64,000 nt of DNA from assembly GCF_900177415.1 (NCBI RefSeq), contig NZ_FXAF01000003.1:62001-126000 (forward strand). The letters are read 5' to 3'. The translations under genes were made by a program, and so were the position numbers. Shown here one piece after another: positions 32,698 to 41,171 of the stretch; positions within the stretch are counted from its first letter, which is position 1; each line of letters begins with the position of its first letter. This stretch comes from Xaviernesmea oryzae. Lineage in GTDB: Bacteria; Pseudomonadota; Alphaproteobacteria; Rhizobiales; Rhizobiaceae. The notes below the pieces were generated by a model. That model ran no database searches, was not told the DNA's origin, and saw only the letters and a program-made list of their open reading frames with translations.

Positions 32698-33837
32698 ATG
32701 CACAAGCGTCGCATGCTGATTTGCGCCACCATGGCGGTATTTGCCTTTTCCGGAAAGGTTTCGGCAGAGGAGGTGTTCAAGATCGGGTCCTCCGTCGGCC
32801 TGACAGGCTATGCTGCCGTGGTCGACCGCGCCTGGCGCGACGGACTGGCCGTTGCGGCGGAGGCGCTGAATGAGAAGGGCGGTCTCCTCGGAAAGAAGAT
32901 CCAGGTGATTACGGAGGATAATCACTCGCAGCCGCAGGATGCGGTTGTCGGATACCGCAAGATGATCTCCAGCGATGAAGTCATGCTGTTCAACAGCGGT
33001 TGCGTCTCGGCGGGAAACTTCGCGGCCGCGTCGTTTGTCATGCAGGCCAAGCTGCCCATGTATCTCTGCTCGATCCTGCCGCAGCGGGAGAATGAGCAGG
33101 TCTGGGCGTTCAGCTTCCTCGCGCCGCCAAAATTCGAGATCGAATCCCGTTACCGCTACCTCAAGGAAAAGACCGGCATCCGCAAGATCGGACTGCTCTA
33201 CGATCCGACGCCCTACGCGCTGATGATGAAGGGTCTCGGCGAAGAGCTTGCGAAGGACTTCGGCCTCGAAATCGTGGCGCAGGAAACCTACAAGGCGGAC
33301 GACGCCGACATGACTGTGCAGATTGGCAGGATCAATGCGGCGGGGGGTGGCGCCGTCGTGAAGATCGGTCAGGGCGGGTCGACGGTGACGGCTGCCAAGA
33401 ACATCAAGCAGCTGGGTCTCGACAAGATGCTGCTGCTCTCCAGCAATGACGACGGCTCGATCTTTTCGCAGGCCGGCGAAGTGCTGGGAGACCGCTTCCT
33501 GTTCGTGGCTCCTCCCGTGCAACTGCCAAAGCAGCTGCAACCCGGTCCGAGCAAGGATGCCGTCGATGCGTTCCTGAAATACTGGAAGCCGAAATACCCC
33601 GATCGCGACCCGGCCAACAGCGCCCGCGCCTGGGATTCCATGATGGTGCTGGCAAAAGCCGTGGAGATCGCCAGTTCGACGGAAGGCAAGGCGATCCGCG
33701 ATGCAACCGAGAAGGTTCCGGCCTATACGGGCGCCTATGCGACGTTCAACTTTTCGGACAAGCAGCATGTGGGCATTACGGAAAATCCGTTTCTGATCGG
33801 CAAGTTCGCCAACGGCGAGCTGGTGATCGCGGAATGA
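32698..33837 (+). CDS. livK: ABC transporter substrate-binding protein (branched-chain amino acid type), module A
   Basis: A 379-residue periplasmic binding protein with a short Sec signal (MHKRRMLICATMAVFAFSG, cleavage around VSAE, residue 24). The mature protein opens FKIGSSVGLTGYAAVVD, then EALNEKGGLLGKKIQVITED, as in LivK relatives. It differs strongly from the binding protein at 18943, so the two importers have different substrates. Its stop overlaps the livF start as ATGA, with no hairpin between, unlike the other importer. The ligand is probably the substrate of the module A enzymes. Confidence 0.86.
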   Translation: MHKRRMLICATMAVFAFSGKVSAEEVFKIGSSVGLTGYAAVVDRAWRDGLAVAAEALNEKGGLLGKKIQVITEDNHSQPQDAVVGYRKMISSDEVMLFNSGCVSAGNFAAASFVMQAKLPMYLCSILPQRENEQVWAFSFLAPPKFEIESRYRYLKEKTGIRKIGLLYDPTPYALMMKGLGEELAKDFGLEIVAQETYKADDADMTVQIGRINAAGGGAVVKIGQGGSTVTAAKNIKQLGLDKMLLLSSNDDGSIFSQAGEVLGDRFLFVAPPVQLPKQLQPGPSKDAVDAFLKYWKPKYPDRDPANSARAWDSMMVLAKAVEIASSTEGKAIRDATEKVPAYTGAYATFNFSDKQHVGITENPFLIGKFANGELVIAE

Positions 33838-34562
33838 GCGCGGCCGGTACCACGGCGGCAAGCGTTCCTCTCCTGGAGGCGAGGGACATCTCCGCCAGCT
33901 ACGGCCATGTGCAGGCGCTCAAGCCGACGAGCCTGCACATCGCCGAAGGCGAGCTCGTGACCATTCTCGGTCCGAACGGTGCGGGAAAGACCACGTTGAT
34001 GCGGGCTCTGACCCGCCTCACGGCCAGCATGGGAAGCGTGTTCTTCCGCGGCGAGGATATCAGCGGCCTGCCGACCCACAAGCTGGCGCGCCGCGGCATC
34101 GTCATGGTGCAGGAGGGACGAGGGCTCTTTCCGCAGATGAGCGTGCGGGAGAACCTGATCATCGGCGCCTATCTGCATGCCGCCGAAGCGGAGGCGCAGA
34201 TGGGCACGGTTTTCGAGCTCTTTCCCCGCCTGCGCGAGCGCATCGACCAGATCGCCGGCTCGCTTTCAGGCGGCGAACAGCAGATGCTGGCGATCGGACG
34301 CGCATTGATGGCCAAGCCGCAGCTCCTGATGCTCGACGAGCCGTCGCTCGGTCTCGCGCCCCGCGTGGCGTTCGAGATCCTCAGTACGCTCAGCGAGCTG
34401 AACCGCCGGGGCATCGGCATTCTCCTTGTCGAGCAGAAGGCTCCGCTGGCGCTTAAGCTCGCCCGGCGCGTCTATGTCATCTCGCTCGGCAAGATCGTTG
34501 CGGAACTCAAGACAGACGAGATCAAATCGTATCATGACCTCGCACGCTACTATCTCCATTGA
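33834..34562 (+). CDS. livF: ABC transporter ATP-binding protein (LivF family), module A
   Basis: A 242-residue ATPase. Walker A is GPNGAGKTT, the signature GSLSGGEQQMLAIGRAL, Walker B LMLDEPSLGLAP, and the His-switch site is LVEQKA, the LivF form. The start overlaps the binding-protein gene stop (ATGA). Gene order here (livK-F-M-G-H) differs from the first importer (livK-H-M-G-F), which points to independent origins rather than local duplication. Confidence 0.87.
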   Translation: MSAAGTTAASVPLLEARDISASYGHVQALKPTSLHIAEGELVTILGPNGAGKTTLMRALTRLTASMGSVFFRGEDISGLPTHKLARRGIVMVQEGRGLFPQMSVRENLIIGAYLHAAEAEAQMGTVFELFPRLRERIDQIAGSLSGGEQQMLAIGRALMAKPQLLMLDEPSLGLAPRVAFEILSTLSELNRRGIGILLVEQKAPLALKLARRVYVISLGKIVAELKTDEIKSYHDLARYYLH

Positions 34563-35520
34563 ACCCGCGGGCATCCGCTGGCAGGCAATGCTGCCTGTCG
34601 TCGCCGTGGTTGTTGTGGCCGGATTCGGGCTCCTGTCGAGCGACTATGTCGTGACGGTGCTCGGCTTCGCCTTCATCTACACGATCTTCTGCACCGGCCT
34701 GAACTTCTTCATGGGCTATACCGGCCAGGCCTCGTTCGGGCAGAGCGCCTTTGCCGCGATCGGCGGTTATGGAAGCGCAATCCTGTGCGCCGACTACGGC
34801 TGGGAACCGCTGCTGGCGCTTTTCGCCACCATGGCGCTTTCCGGTGTGGCGGCGGTGATCGTCGGATTTCCGACCTTGCGCCTTCGCGGCCACTATCTCG
34901 CGATGGCGACTTTCGCGCTCGGCCTCATCGTCTACGAGGTCACCATCGAGTGGACGGGGCTCACGCAAGGCTACATGGGCTATTCGGGCATTCCGCCGCT
35001 CGGCATTGCCGGATACGAGCTCGTTACCGTCAAGCAGCAGCTTGTGGCACTGGTCGTCCTGGCGCTGTTCGGCGTTGCCGTGGCCGCCCGCCTGCGGCAA
35101 TCCCGCTTCGGCCGCGCACTGGCCTCGATCGCAGGCAGCGAGTCCGCTGCCCTCGCACTCGGCGTCGATATCGCCCGCTACAAGCTGGTCGCTTTCGTCA
35201 TCGCCGCACTCTACGCTTCCGCCGCGGGGTCGCTGTTTGCCCATTTCATCGGCTTCATCAGCCCGGAAGTCTTCGGCGTGACGATGGTCGTGCAGAGCTT
35301 CGCGATGCTTTATCTCGGCGGCATCGGGACCATGTGGGGCCCGACGATCGGCGCCATCATCGTGTCGGTCCTGCCCGAGGCGCTGCGTGGTCTCAAGGAG
35401 ATGCAGGACATCGGCTATACGGCGATCCTTATCTTCATCCTCATCTTCGCACCCCGGGGGCTGGCTGGCCTGTCGGCGCTGTTCGGGCGGGTTCGGGGCC
35501 GGGTAAAGGAGGCCGCATAG
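34534..35520 (+). CDS. livM: Branched-chain-type ABC transporter permease (LivM family), module A
   Basis: A 328-residue membrane permease. FCTGLNFFMGYTGQASFGQS at about residues 51-70 is the LivM signature; FPTLRLRGHYLAMATFALGL and the contact loop FGRALASIAGSESAALALGV follow. The start is uncertain: the ATG at 34534 overlaps livF by 29 bases, while a later ATG at 34588 would give a protein starting MLPVVAVVVV. Neither has a strong ribosome site; I prefer 34534 because coupling to livF is likely. Confidence 0.83.
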   Translation: MTSHATISIEPAGIRWQAMLPVVAVVVVAGFGLLSSDYVVTVLGFAFIYTIFCTGLNFFMGYTGQASFGQSAFAAIGGYGSAILCADYGWEPLLALFATMALSGVAAVIVGFPTLRLRGHYLAMATFALGLIVYEVTIEWTGLTQGYMGYSGIPPLGIAGYELVTVKQQLVALVVLALFGVAVAARLRQSRFGRALASIAGSESAALALGVDIARYKLVAFVIAALYASAAGSLFAHFIGFISPEVFGVTMVVQSFAMLYLGGIGTMWGPTIGAIIVSVLPEALRGLKEMQDIGYTAILIFILIFAPRGLAGLSALFGRVRGRVKEAA

Positions 35521-35522
35521 TC

Positions 35523-36296
35523 ATGGCACTTCTATCCGTTCGCGAAGAGACGATGCGTTTCGGCGGCTTGTTCGCCAACCAGTCGATCTCCTTCGACGTC
35601 GAGGAGGGGGAACTGCTGGCGGTGATCGGCCCGAACGGGGCCGGCAAGACCACGTTGTTCAACGTCATCTCCGGCTTCTTTCCGCCGACATCCGGCTCGA
35701 TCCAGTTCGATGGAAAGGACATTACGGGGGCGCCCTCCCATCAGGTGGCGTCGGCCGGTCTGGTGCGGACCTATCAGCTCGTCCAGCTCTTCAAGCATCT
35801 GACCGTCGCCGAGAATGTCGAGATCGGCAGCCACAGGGTTACCCGCGGCGGCGTGTTCTCGGCCCTGTTCAGGCCGGAATGGATGCGCAAGCAGGAGAAG
35901 AACGTGTGCGAGGGGGCACGCGAGCTGTTGCGCTTCGTCGGCCTGGAACATCAGGCGGACCTCCAGGCCGACAAGCTGCCATATGGCCGGCAGCGACTTC
36001 TGGAAGTGGCCCGTGCTCTTGCCGCCAAGCCGCGGCTATTGCTGCTGGACGAACCCGCAGCCGGCCTCAACACCCAGGAGACCGAAGCGCTCGCGGATGT
36101 CATCACCCGCATCCAGCGTGGAGGGACGACCGTCATCCTCATCGAGCACGACATGAGCCTCGTCATGAAGATTGCCCAGCGCATCGTCGTGCTGGATTTC
36201 GGAAAGAAGATTGCCGAAGGGACGCCGGACGAGATCAAGGCTCATCCGGACGTCATCGCGGCCTATCTCGGCGGAACGGAGACGGTTGATGCCTAA
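35523..36296 (+). CDS. livG: ABC transporter ATP-binding protein (LivG family), module A
   Basis: A 257-residue ATPase. Walker A is GPNGAGKTT, the family signature is the LivG-type LPYGRQRLLEVARAL, Walker B is LLLDEPAAGLN, and the switch His lies in LIEHDMSLV. The insert at about residues 95-130 (SHRVTRGGVFSALFRPEWMR) is usual for LivG. It begins two bases after the livM stop with little ribosome-site sequence and overlaps the next gene by eight bases. Confidence 0.87.
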   Translation: MALLSVREETMRFGGLFANQSISFDVEEGELLAVIGPNGAGKTTLFNVISGFFPPTSGSIQFDGKDITGAPSHQVASAGLVRTYQLVQLFKHLTVAENVEIGSHRVTRGGVFSALFRPEWMRKQEKNVCEGARELLRFVGLEHQADLQADKLPYGRQRLLEVARALAAKPRLLLLDEPAAGLNTQETEALADVITRIQRGGTTVILIEHDMSLVMKIAQRIVVLDFGKKIAEGTPDEIKAHPDVIAAYLGGTETVDA

Positions 36297-37185
36297 CCTT
36301 GTCGAATTCCTTCAAAGCGTCGTCAACGGGATCGGCGTCGGCCTCATCTACGGCCTCGTCGGGATAGGCTTCTGCGTCATCTACAATGCGAGCGGCATCG
36401 TCAATTTCGCCCAGGGCGTTTTCGTCATGTTGGGCGGCATGGTCTGCCAGGCGCTGCTCACCCAGTTCGGCATACCCCTCATGCTCGCCGTCGCGCTTAC
36501 GATCCCGCTTGTGGCGATCTCGGGCATGATCATGGAACTGGTGATCGTTCGGCCGATGATGCACCGCGGCGCGACGCTGTTCGCGATCATTCTCGCGACC
36601 CTTGCGGCACAGATCATGATCGAGCGCATCACGCTGCTGACCTTTGGCGACCGCCCTCGCACCTATCACGAATTCACCACAGGCGGGCCCCTCAAGATCG
36701 GTGACATCGCGATCGGCTATCAGCTGTTCTGGATTCTTGGATGCGGCGCGCTTCTGGTCCTGCTTCTGTGGCTGTTCTTCACTCGCACGCGGACGGGGCG
36801 TGCGTTGCGCGCCTGCTCGCAGAACCGGGAGGCTGCACAGCTCCTCGGTGTTCCGGTCGCACGGATGATGCTGATCTCGTTCGCCCTGAGTGCGGCGCTG
36901 GGAGCGGTCGCCGGCATCCTTGTCACTCCGACGCAATACACCGCCTACAACGTCGGCACGCCCTTCGGCGTCAACGGGTTCATCGCGGCGATCATCGGTG
37001 GTTTCGGACGGGCGGGCGGTGCGCTGGCGGGCGGGCTGCTGCTCGGCGTCCTGCAGGCACTCGCGATCGTGGCGCTCGGAGCGGGCTTCAAGAATGTCGC
37101 GGCGCTGAGTGCTCTGTTGGTGGTCCTGCTGCTCTTCCCTAACGGTCTCTTTGCCGGCTTTAGCCGCGGCGCGAAGGCGCATTGA
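36289..37185 (+). CDS. livH: Branched-chain-type ABC transporter permease (LivH family), module A
   Basis: A 298-residue membrane permease. The signature VVNGIGVGLIYGLVGIGFCV at the N-terminus and ASGIVNFAQGVFVMLGGM next are LivH landmarks; the ATPase contact loop is GRALRACSQNREAAQLLGVP. GVNGFIAAIIGGFGRAGGAL lies near the C-terminus. The start within the end of livG is supported by homology of the N-terminus. The bicupin gene follows after 53 bases and is probably co-transcribed. Confidence 0.87.
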   Translation: MPNLVEFLQSVVNGIGVGLIYGLVGIGFCVIYNASGIVNFAQGVFVMLGGMVCQALLTQFGIPLMLAVALTIPLVAISGMIMELVIVRPMMHRGATLFAIILATLAAQIMIERITLLTFGDRPRTYHEFTTGGPLKIGDIAIGYQLFWILGCGALLVLLLWLFFTRTRTGRALRACSQNREAAQLLGVPVARMMLISFALSAALGAVAGILVTPTQYTAYNVGTPFGVNGFIAAIIGGFGRAGGALAGGLLLGVLQALAIVALGAGFKNVAALSALLVVLLLFPNGLFAGFSRGAKAH

Positions 37186-37238
37186 CATGATGACGGGGGG
37201 CTCCCTTTCCGCCGCGGAACCAACGAAGGAATAATCCA

Positions 37239-38147
37239 ATGTATAACAGTACGGATCCTCGCGCGTCGCTGGTGACGGCCAAGGCCGGGCCGGCCGCCAC
37301 GGAATTTGCCGCCGCGGAATATTTGAAGTTTTACGAAACGGAGCCCCAGGAAGACGACGCCAACGGCAAAACCTGGCTCGGGCGCGGGCAGAACTTCATT
37401 ATCGCGTACAGCGAAACGAAGGCCGGAGCGGTCTTTTCCAGAAAGGCACAGATCGACGAATATGTCGTCCTGCTGCCTGATGCCAAGTCGTCGGCCACGA
37501 TCACCTGGCAGGGAAAGACCGAAACGGTCCCCGGTTATTCGATCGCTTTCGTGCCGCCCGGCGATAGCACCATCACCATGCCGGAAGGCGGGCGTCTCGT
37601 GCGCATGTTCTCGACCCGCTCGGAAGATCTGGCATCAGCCTGCTCGAATGCCGCCGCCTATGCGGCGCGCCATCCGAACATTCCGCCCTTCCAGCCCTGG
37701 CCCGAACCAAAGGGTGGGAAGCAAGTGCGGGCCTATTCTCTTGACGTGCCCGACGAACCCGGCCGTTTCGGCCGCATCTGGCGCTGCACGACCTTCATGG
37801 TCAACGTCCTCCCACCGGACAAGGGGCCGCGCGACACCACAAAACTGTCGCCGCATTACCATGACGATTTCGAGCAGTGCTCTCTGGCGCTCGAAGGCTC
37901 CTACACGCACCATATCCGCTGGCCCTGGACGCCAAATCTCCATGCATGGCGGCCCGATGACCACGAGCTTTGCGGTTCGCCTTCCGTCACCGTTATTCCG
38001 CCCCCGGCGATTCATACGTCGCGCGGCATGGACGCAGGCGTGAACCAGCTGATCGACATATTTTCCCCGCCGCGGTTGGATTTTTCAGAGAAAGAGGGCT
38101 GGGTGCTGAATGCGGATGCCTATCCGATGCCGGATGCAGGCAGATGA
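37239..38147 (+). CDS. Bicupin protein of unknown function, copy A
   Basis: A 302-residue protein with two cupin-like halves. The N-terminal half (about 30-130) has YVVLLPDAKSSATITWQGK and VPGYSIAFVPPGDSTI. The C-terminal half (about 165-285) has the metal motif SPHYHDDFEQCSLALEGS (His206, His208, Glu212 or Gln213) and a further His in PPPAIHTS (His259). No signal peptide. It is collinear with the protein at 42194-43114, which shares HHDDFEQCSLAL, IPPPAIHT and the C-terminal WVLNAD-YPMP. A dioxygenase or isomerase role is possible; I recognise no characterised relative. AAGGA precedes the ATG; the stop overlaps the SDR start. Confidence 0.78.
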   Translation: MYNSTDPRASLVTAKAGPAATEFAAAEYLKFYETEPQEDDANGKTWLGRGQNFIIAYSETKAGAVFSRKAQIDEYVVLLPDAKSSATITWQGKTETVPGYSIAFVPPGDSTITMPEGGRLVRMFSTRSEDLASACSNAAAYAARHPNIPPFQPWPEPKGGKQVRAYSLDVPDEPGRFGRIWRCTTFMVNVLPPDKGPRDTTKLSPHYHDDFEQCSLALEGSYTHHIRWPWTPNLHAWRPDDHELCGSPSVTVIPPPAIHTSRGMDAGVNQLIDIFSPPRLDFSEKEGWVLNADAYPMPDAGR

Positions 38148-38887
38148 GCAGCGGACTGCAGGATAAGGTCGTGCTCGTCACCGGGGGCTCACGCGGCATT
38201 GGCGCGGCGATTGCACGGCGGTTCGCCTCGCTCGGCAGCCGCGTGGTTGTCGCCTATAGATCCGATCGCGAGACGGCGGACAGACTTGCCGGTGAACTGG
38301 CGAATGCCGGCGACAATTGCATCGCCCTTCAGGGGGACGTCGCCAATCCGGACGAGATCAAGACCCTGGTTGCATCGGCGGTCGAGCGCCTCGGCAAGAT
38401 CGACGTGCTGGTGAATTGCGCCGCCATCGGGCCCTACCGTCCGCTCGGCCAGATGGATGCGCCCTTTATCCGGGGCATTCTCGAGACCAATGTGATGGGC
38501 ACCATATTGATGACCCAGGAAGCCCTGCCGCACCTGGCATCGCCAGGCGGCCGCATCGTCAATGTCGCGTCGGCGCTCGCCTTCCGGCCGATCCCGACGA
38601 GTTCGGTCTATTCAGCCTCCAAGGCTGCGGTCGTGACGCTGACCCATGCGTTCGCCAAGGAGCTCGGGCCGAAAGGCATCACGGTGAACGCGGTGGCGCC
38701 CGGCGTGATCGAGACGGACATGACTACGAAGATCCTTGCCGAAAGGGGCGAACAGATCCTGGCGATGACGCCGCTTGCGCGGATCGGCCAGCCTGACGAT
38801 ATCGCCGGTATCGTGACTTTTCTCGCTTCGCCGGATGCGGGCTGGATCACCGGCCGCACCATCATCGCCGACGGCGGCGTCACCTAA
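38144..38887 (+). CDS. SDR family oxidoreductase, module A
   Basis: A 247-residue classical short-chain dehydrogenase. TGGSRGIG (residues 13-20) binds the nucleotide, Ser143, Tyr156 and Lys160 (VYSASK) form the catalytic triad, and the C-terminus IIADGGVT is normal. NCAA replaces the more usual NNAG. Residues at the end of the second strand (AYRSDRE) favour NADP. The start overlaps the bicupin stop as ATGA, so the two probably act on successive intermediates, for example oxidation of a hydroxyl before or after the bicupin step. Confidence 0.88.
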   Translation: MSSGLQDKVVLVTGGSRGIGAAIARRFASLGSRVVVAYRSDRETADRLAGELANAGDNCIALQGDVANPDEIKTLVASAVERLGKIDVLVNCAAIGPYRPLGQMDAPFIRGILETNVMGTILMTQEALPHLASPGGRIVNVASALAFRPIPTSSVYSASKAAVVTLTHAFAKELGPKGITVNAVAPGVIETDMTTKILAERGEQILAMTPLARIGQPDDIAGIVTFLASPDAGWITGRTIIADGGVT

Positions 38888-38906
38888 CCTCGGGCGCCGG
38901 GAGCCT

Positions 38907-39200
38907 ATGCCAATGGCTGGCATCCGAGACTTTGATGCCGTTCAGCCGCAACTGACTTTTGAAACCGCGGCGGGCAGGTCGAAAACGGCGCTTTGGAGCC
39001 GAGGACGTTCGATCGTCCTGATCGTCGAAGGGCGGGAACACGAGTTTCGCTTCAACGGAACACTCACCGAAACCAGAGCGCTTGCGCTGTTGAGCGAGCA
39101 TCACGTGCCGGTCGAAAGAGAGGACGCCGCCAGGATCGCCGTCTTCCGAACGGCCGCTGTTTGCCTGCTTGCACTTGTGCTTCTGTTCCTGATCACCTGA
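38907..39200 (+). CDS. Small hypothetical protein with a C-terminal membrane anchor
   Basis: A possible 97-residue protein. The body is soluble and polar (EGREHEFRFNGTLTETRALA), and the last 20 residues are hydrophobic (FRTAAVCLLALVLLFLIT), a tail-anchor arrangement. Codon third positions are GC-rich as in neighbouring genes, which supports coding. It lies 19 bases after the SDR stop; the ribosome site is weak and an ATG at 38913 is also possible. I recognise no family. Treat as plausible but unproven. Confidence 0.5.
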   Translation: MPMAGIRDFDAVQPQLTFETAAGRSKTALWSRGRSIVLIVEGREHEFRFNGTLTETRALALLSEHHVPVEREDAARIAVFRTAAVCLLALVLLFLIT

Positions 39201-39294
39201 AGCGGTCCGGCTGAACCGTCCTCCGAGGCCGGCGGAAAGGCGGCCAAGAGAGGCAGCGACATTTGTCGCTGGATGCCGGATGAGCGGAAGAGGA

Positions 39295-40077
39295 TCACGC
39301 CGCAAGATGGTTCGAAAGGCGATCCAGATCCTCGGAGATCGCGGCTGCCGCCGATTTCAGGATCGGAGCGTAACGATCGCAAGCCTCCTGCTCCGAACCG
39401 AATGCCGATTTGAAATAGGTCAGCCCTATGCTCGCCAGCACCCGGCCGCCGTGGCTGATGATGGGAACTCCGATCGTGTTGGAGTTCTTTGGCTCCACCA
39501 GAGACGATCGGATGGCATATCCGTTTTCATGCACTCTTCCCACGAGCCTCTTCAGTTCGTCCGGATGATGGCTAAGGGCGTTCTCCGGATCGTCCGACCG
39601 CTTCAGGACGTCGATGATCAGGTCGAACTCGTCATTGTCCAGAAAAGCCAAGTAGGCAAGGCCCAGGCCACGGGTGAGAAAATTCAGGCGTTTGTTGACC
39701 GTGCTGTGGAACGGCGAAACGAAACTGTCCGGAACGGTGCTGAAGCGCACCACCATCCTGTCGTAGTCCGGCAAGGCTATCGCGACCGGCCACTTGTGCT
39801 GCCGGGTCATTGCGATCGCCCAAGCGCGTCCCGCTTCCACGACCAATGGGCCTTTGTGATAGCCGGAACTCAGGGACGTCACGAGGGCGCTGACCTGATA
39901 TCCGCCTTGGCGAGGATCGTTTTCGACATAGCCCGCATCCTCGAGAGTGCGCAGGATGCGCACCAGGGTGGGTTTGGGAAGCTTTGTCCGGGCATGTAGT
40001 TGCGCGATCGTGTTTATTGGCTGCAAGTTCAGTTCCTGCAGGACAGCCATCGCGCGTTCAATGGCTCGAATGCCCAT
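39295..40077 (-). CDS. IclR family transcriptional regulator (module B)
   Basis: A 260-residue IclR regulator. The winged helix spans about residues 3-65 (IRAIERAMAVLQELNLQP, TKLPKPTLVRILRTLEDAGY). The effector domain contains HSTVNKRLNFLTRGLGLAYL and IISHGGRVLASIGLTYF, placing it near the MhpR-like IclR branch. The start at 40077 follows GGGAGGAGG; a start 14 residues earlier has no site. It is divergent from the DUF6282 copy B gene, with a perfect palindrome between them; matching sites precede the BKACE/aldolase genes at 44.1 kb, so it probably controls all of module B. Confidence 0.88.
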   Translation of the reverse strand: MGIRAIERAMAVLQELNLQPINTIAQLHARTKLPKPTLVRILRTLEDAGYVENDPRQGGYQVSALVTSLSSGYHKGPLVVEAGRAWAIAMTRQHKWPVAIALPDYDRMVVRFSTVPDSFVSPFHSTVNKRLNFLTRGLGLAYLAFLDNDEFDLIIDVLKRSDDPENALSHHPDELKRLVGRVHENGYAIRSSLVEPKNSNTIGVPIISHGGRVLASIGLTYFKSAFGSEQEACDRYAPILKSAAAAISEDLDRLSNHLAA

Positions 40078-40110
40078 AGATCCTCCTCCCGTAGCATCTG
40101 GTGCATCGCC

Positions 40111-40127
40111 GTTTCGCAACGCGAAAC
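40111..40127. promoter_or_regulatory. IclR operator candidate between iclR and DUF6282 copy B
   Basis: GTTTCGCAACGCGAAAC has perfect 7-bp arms and a 3-base centre. It lies 34 bases before the iclR start and 72 before the DUF6282 start. The same 17-bp pattern recurs at 44121-44137 and, with three mismatches, at 44158-44174. Confidence 0.65.
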
Positions 40128-40198
40128 GAAGGGGATGATAAGTTGTCGCTCCTGGGAGTCAAGCTCTACGAAACCCCGGTTGCTACCAGGGGAAGATC

Positions 40199-41146
40199 AT
40201 GGCTTCGGCAGACGATGTAACACGCAATAGGGAACAGGTCCGGCAGCTTATCGCCGGCATAGACGATAATGTGGCCAATGCTTTGCTGAAGGGCGCCATC
40301 GACCTTCATGTCCACTCCGGCCCATCGACGATGCCCCGGAAGCTCGATCACATGGAGGCGGCGGAGGAGGCGGCTGCGGCGGGAATGCGGGCCCTCCTGT
40401 TCAAGGACCACCACTATTCGGTGGCACCTGTCATCCCCATGATGGAGCGCCTGTTCGGAGACCGCGGCCTGTCCATGTTCAGCGGCCTGGTGCTCAACAA
40501 TTCGACGGGGGGCCTGAATCCGTTCGTCGTCGACGCTCAGTTGAAGATGGGCGCCAAACTGATCTGGATGCCCACAGCCCAGGCGGCCAATCATATTCGC
40601 AGCGCGCATCGTAAGACGCGGCTTGCCTCGAACGTTCAGTTGAGATCCTCACCGGCCCTGACCGTCGTGGATCCCTACGGAAATATTCTGGACGAGGTGA
40701 AGCAGATTCTCGATCTGATCGCCGAGTTCGATGCCATCCTGTCCTCAGGCCATCTGCATGTCTGGGAAATATGGAAGCTCTTCGACGAAGCGCGGGCGCG
40801 CGGCGTCAAGCGGCTGCTTGTCAATCATCCCATGTACGGTTTGCACTTCACCTATGAGGACATCCGGGAGCTGGCCCAGCTCGGAGCGCTGATCGAACAG
40901 TCCGCCGGTCTTTATGTCGATTCCCGCTTCAACACCTACACGCCGGAGGAGTTCAAGGAACATATCCTTGCCGCGGGCGTCGAGCATTCCTCGATCGGCT
41001 CGGACCTCGGCCAGGTGGACAATCCGACGCCGGTCGAAGGCATGCGTCAGGCGATCAAGCTCTGCCTGGCACTCGGTTTCAGCGAGGCGGAGGTGCGCAC
41101 CATGGTCGCGGACAACCCGGCTCGCCTCGTCGGATTGACGAACTGA
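40199..41146 (+). CDS. DUF6282-type metal-dependent hydrolase, copy B
   Basis: A 315-residue homologue of the protein at 29884-30819. It keeps IDLHVHSGPSTMPRKLDH (metal His-x-His near 35), LFKDHHYS, LNNSTGGLNPFVVD, LIWMPTAQAANHIRS, SGHLHVWE and VNHPMYGLHFTYEDI, all in register with copy A. The conserved His and Asp positions suggest a binuclear or mononuclear metal centre. AGGGGA precedes the ATG. It is the first plus-strand gene of module B, followed after 25 bases by a quinone-oxidoreductase-like gene. Reaction unknown. Confidence 0.8.
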   Translation: MASADDVTRNREQVRQLIAGIDDNVANALLKGAIDLHVHSGPSTMPRKLDHMEAAEEAAAAGMRALLFKDHHYSVAPVIPMMERLFGDRGLSMFSGLVLNNSTGGLNPFVVDAQLKMGAKLIWMPTAQAANHIRSAHRKTRLASNVQLRSSPALTVVDPYGNILDEVKQILDLIAEFDAILSSGHLHVWEIWKLFDEARARGVKRLLVNHPMYGLHFTYEDIRELAQLGALIEQSAGLYVDSRFNTYTPEEFKEHILAAGVEHSSIGSDLGQVDNPTPVEGMRQAIKLCLALGFSEAEVRTMVADNPARLVGLTN

Positions 41147-41171
41147 ACCATCAACAGGGCGGGCGAAGGAC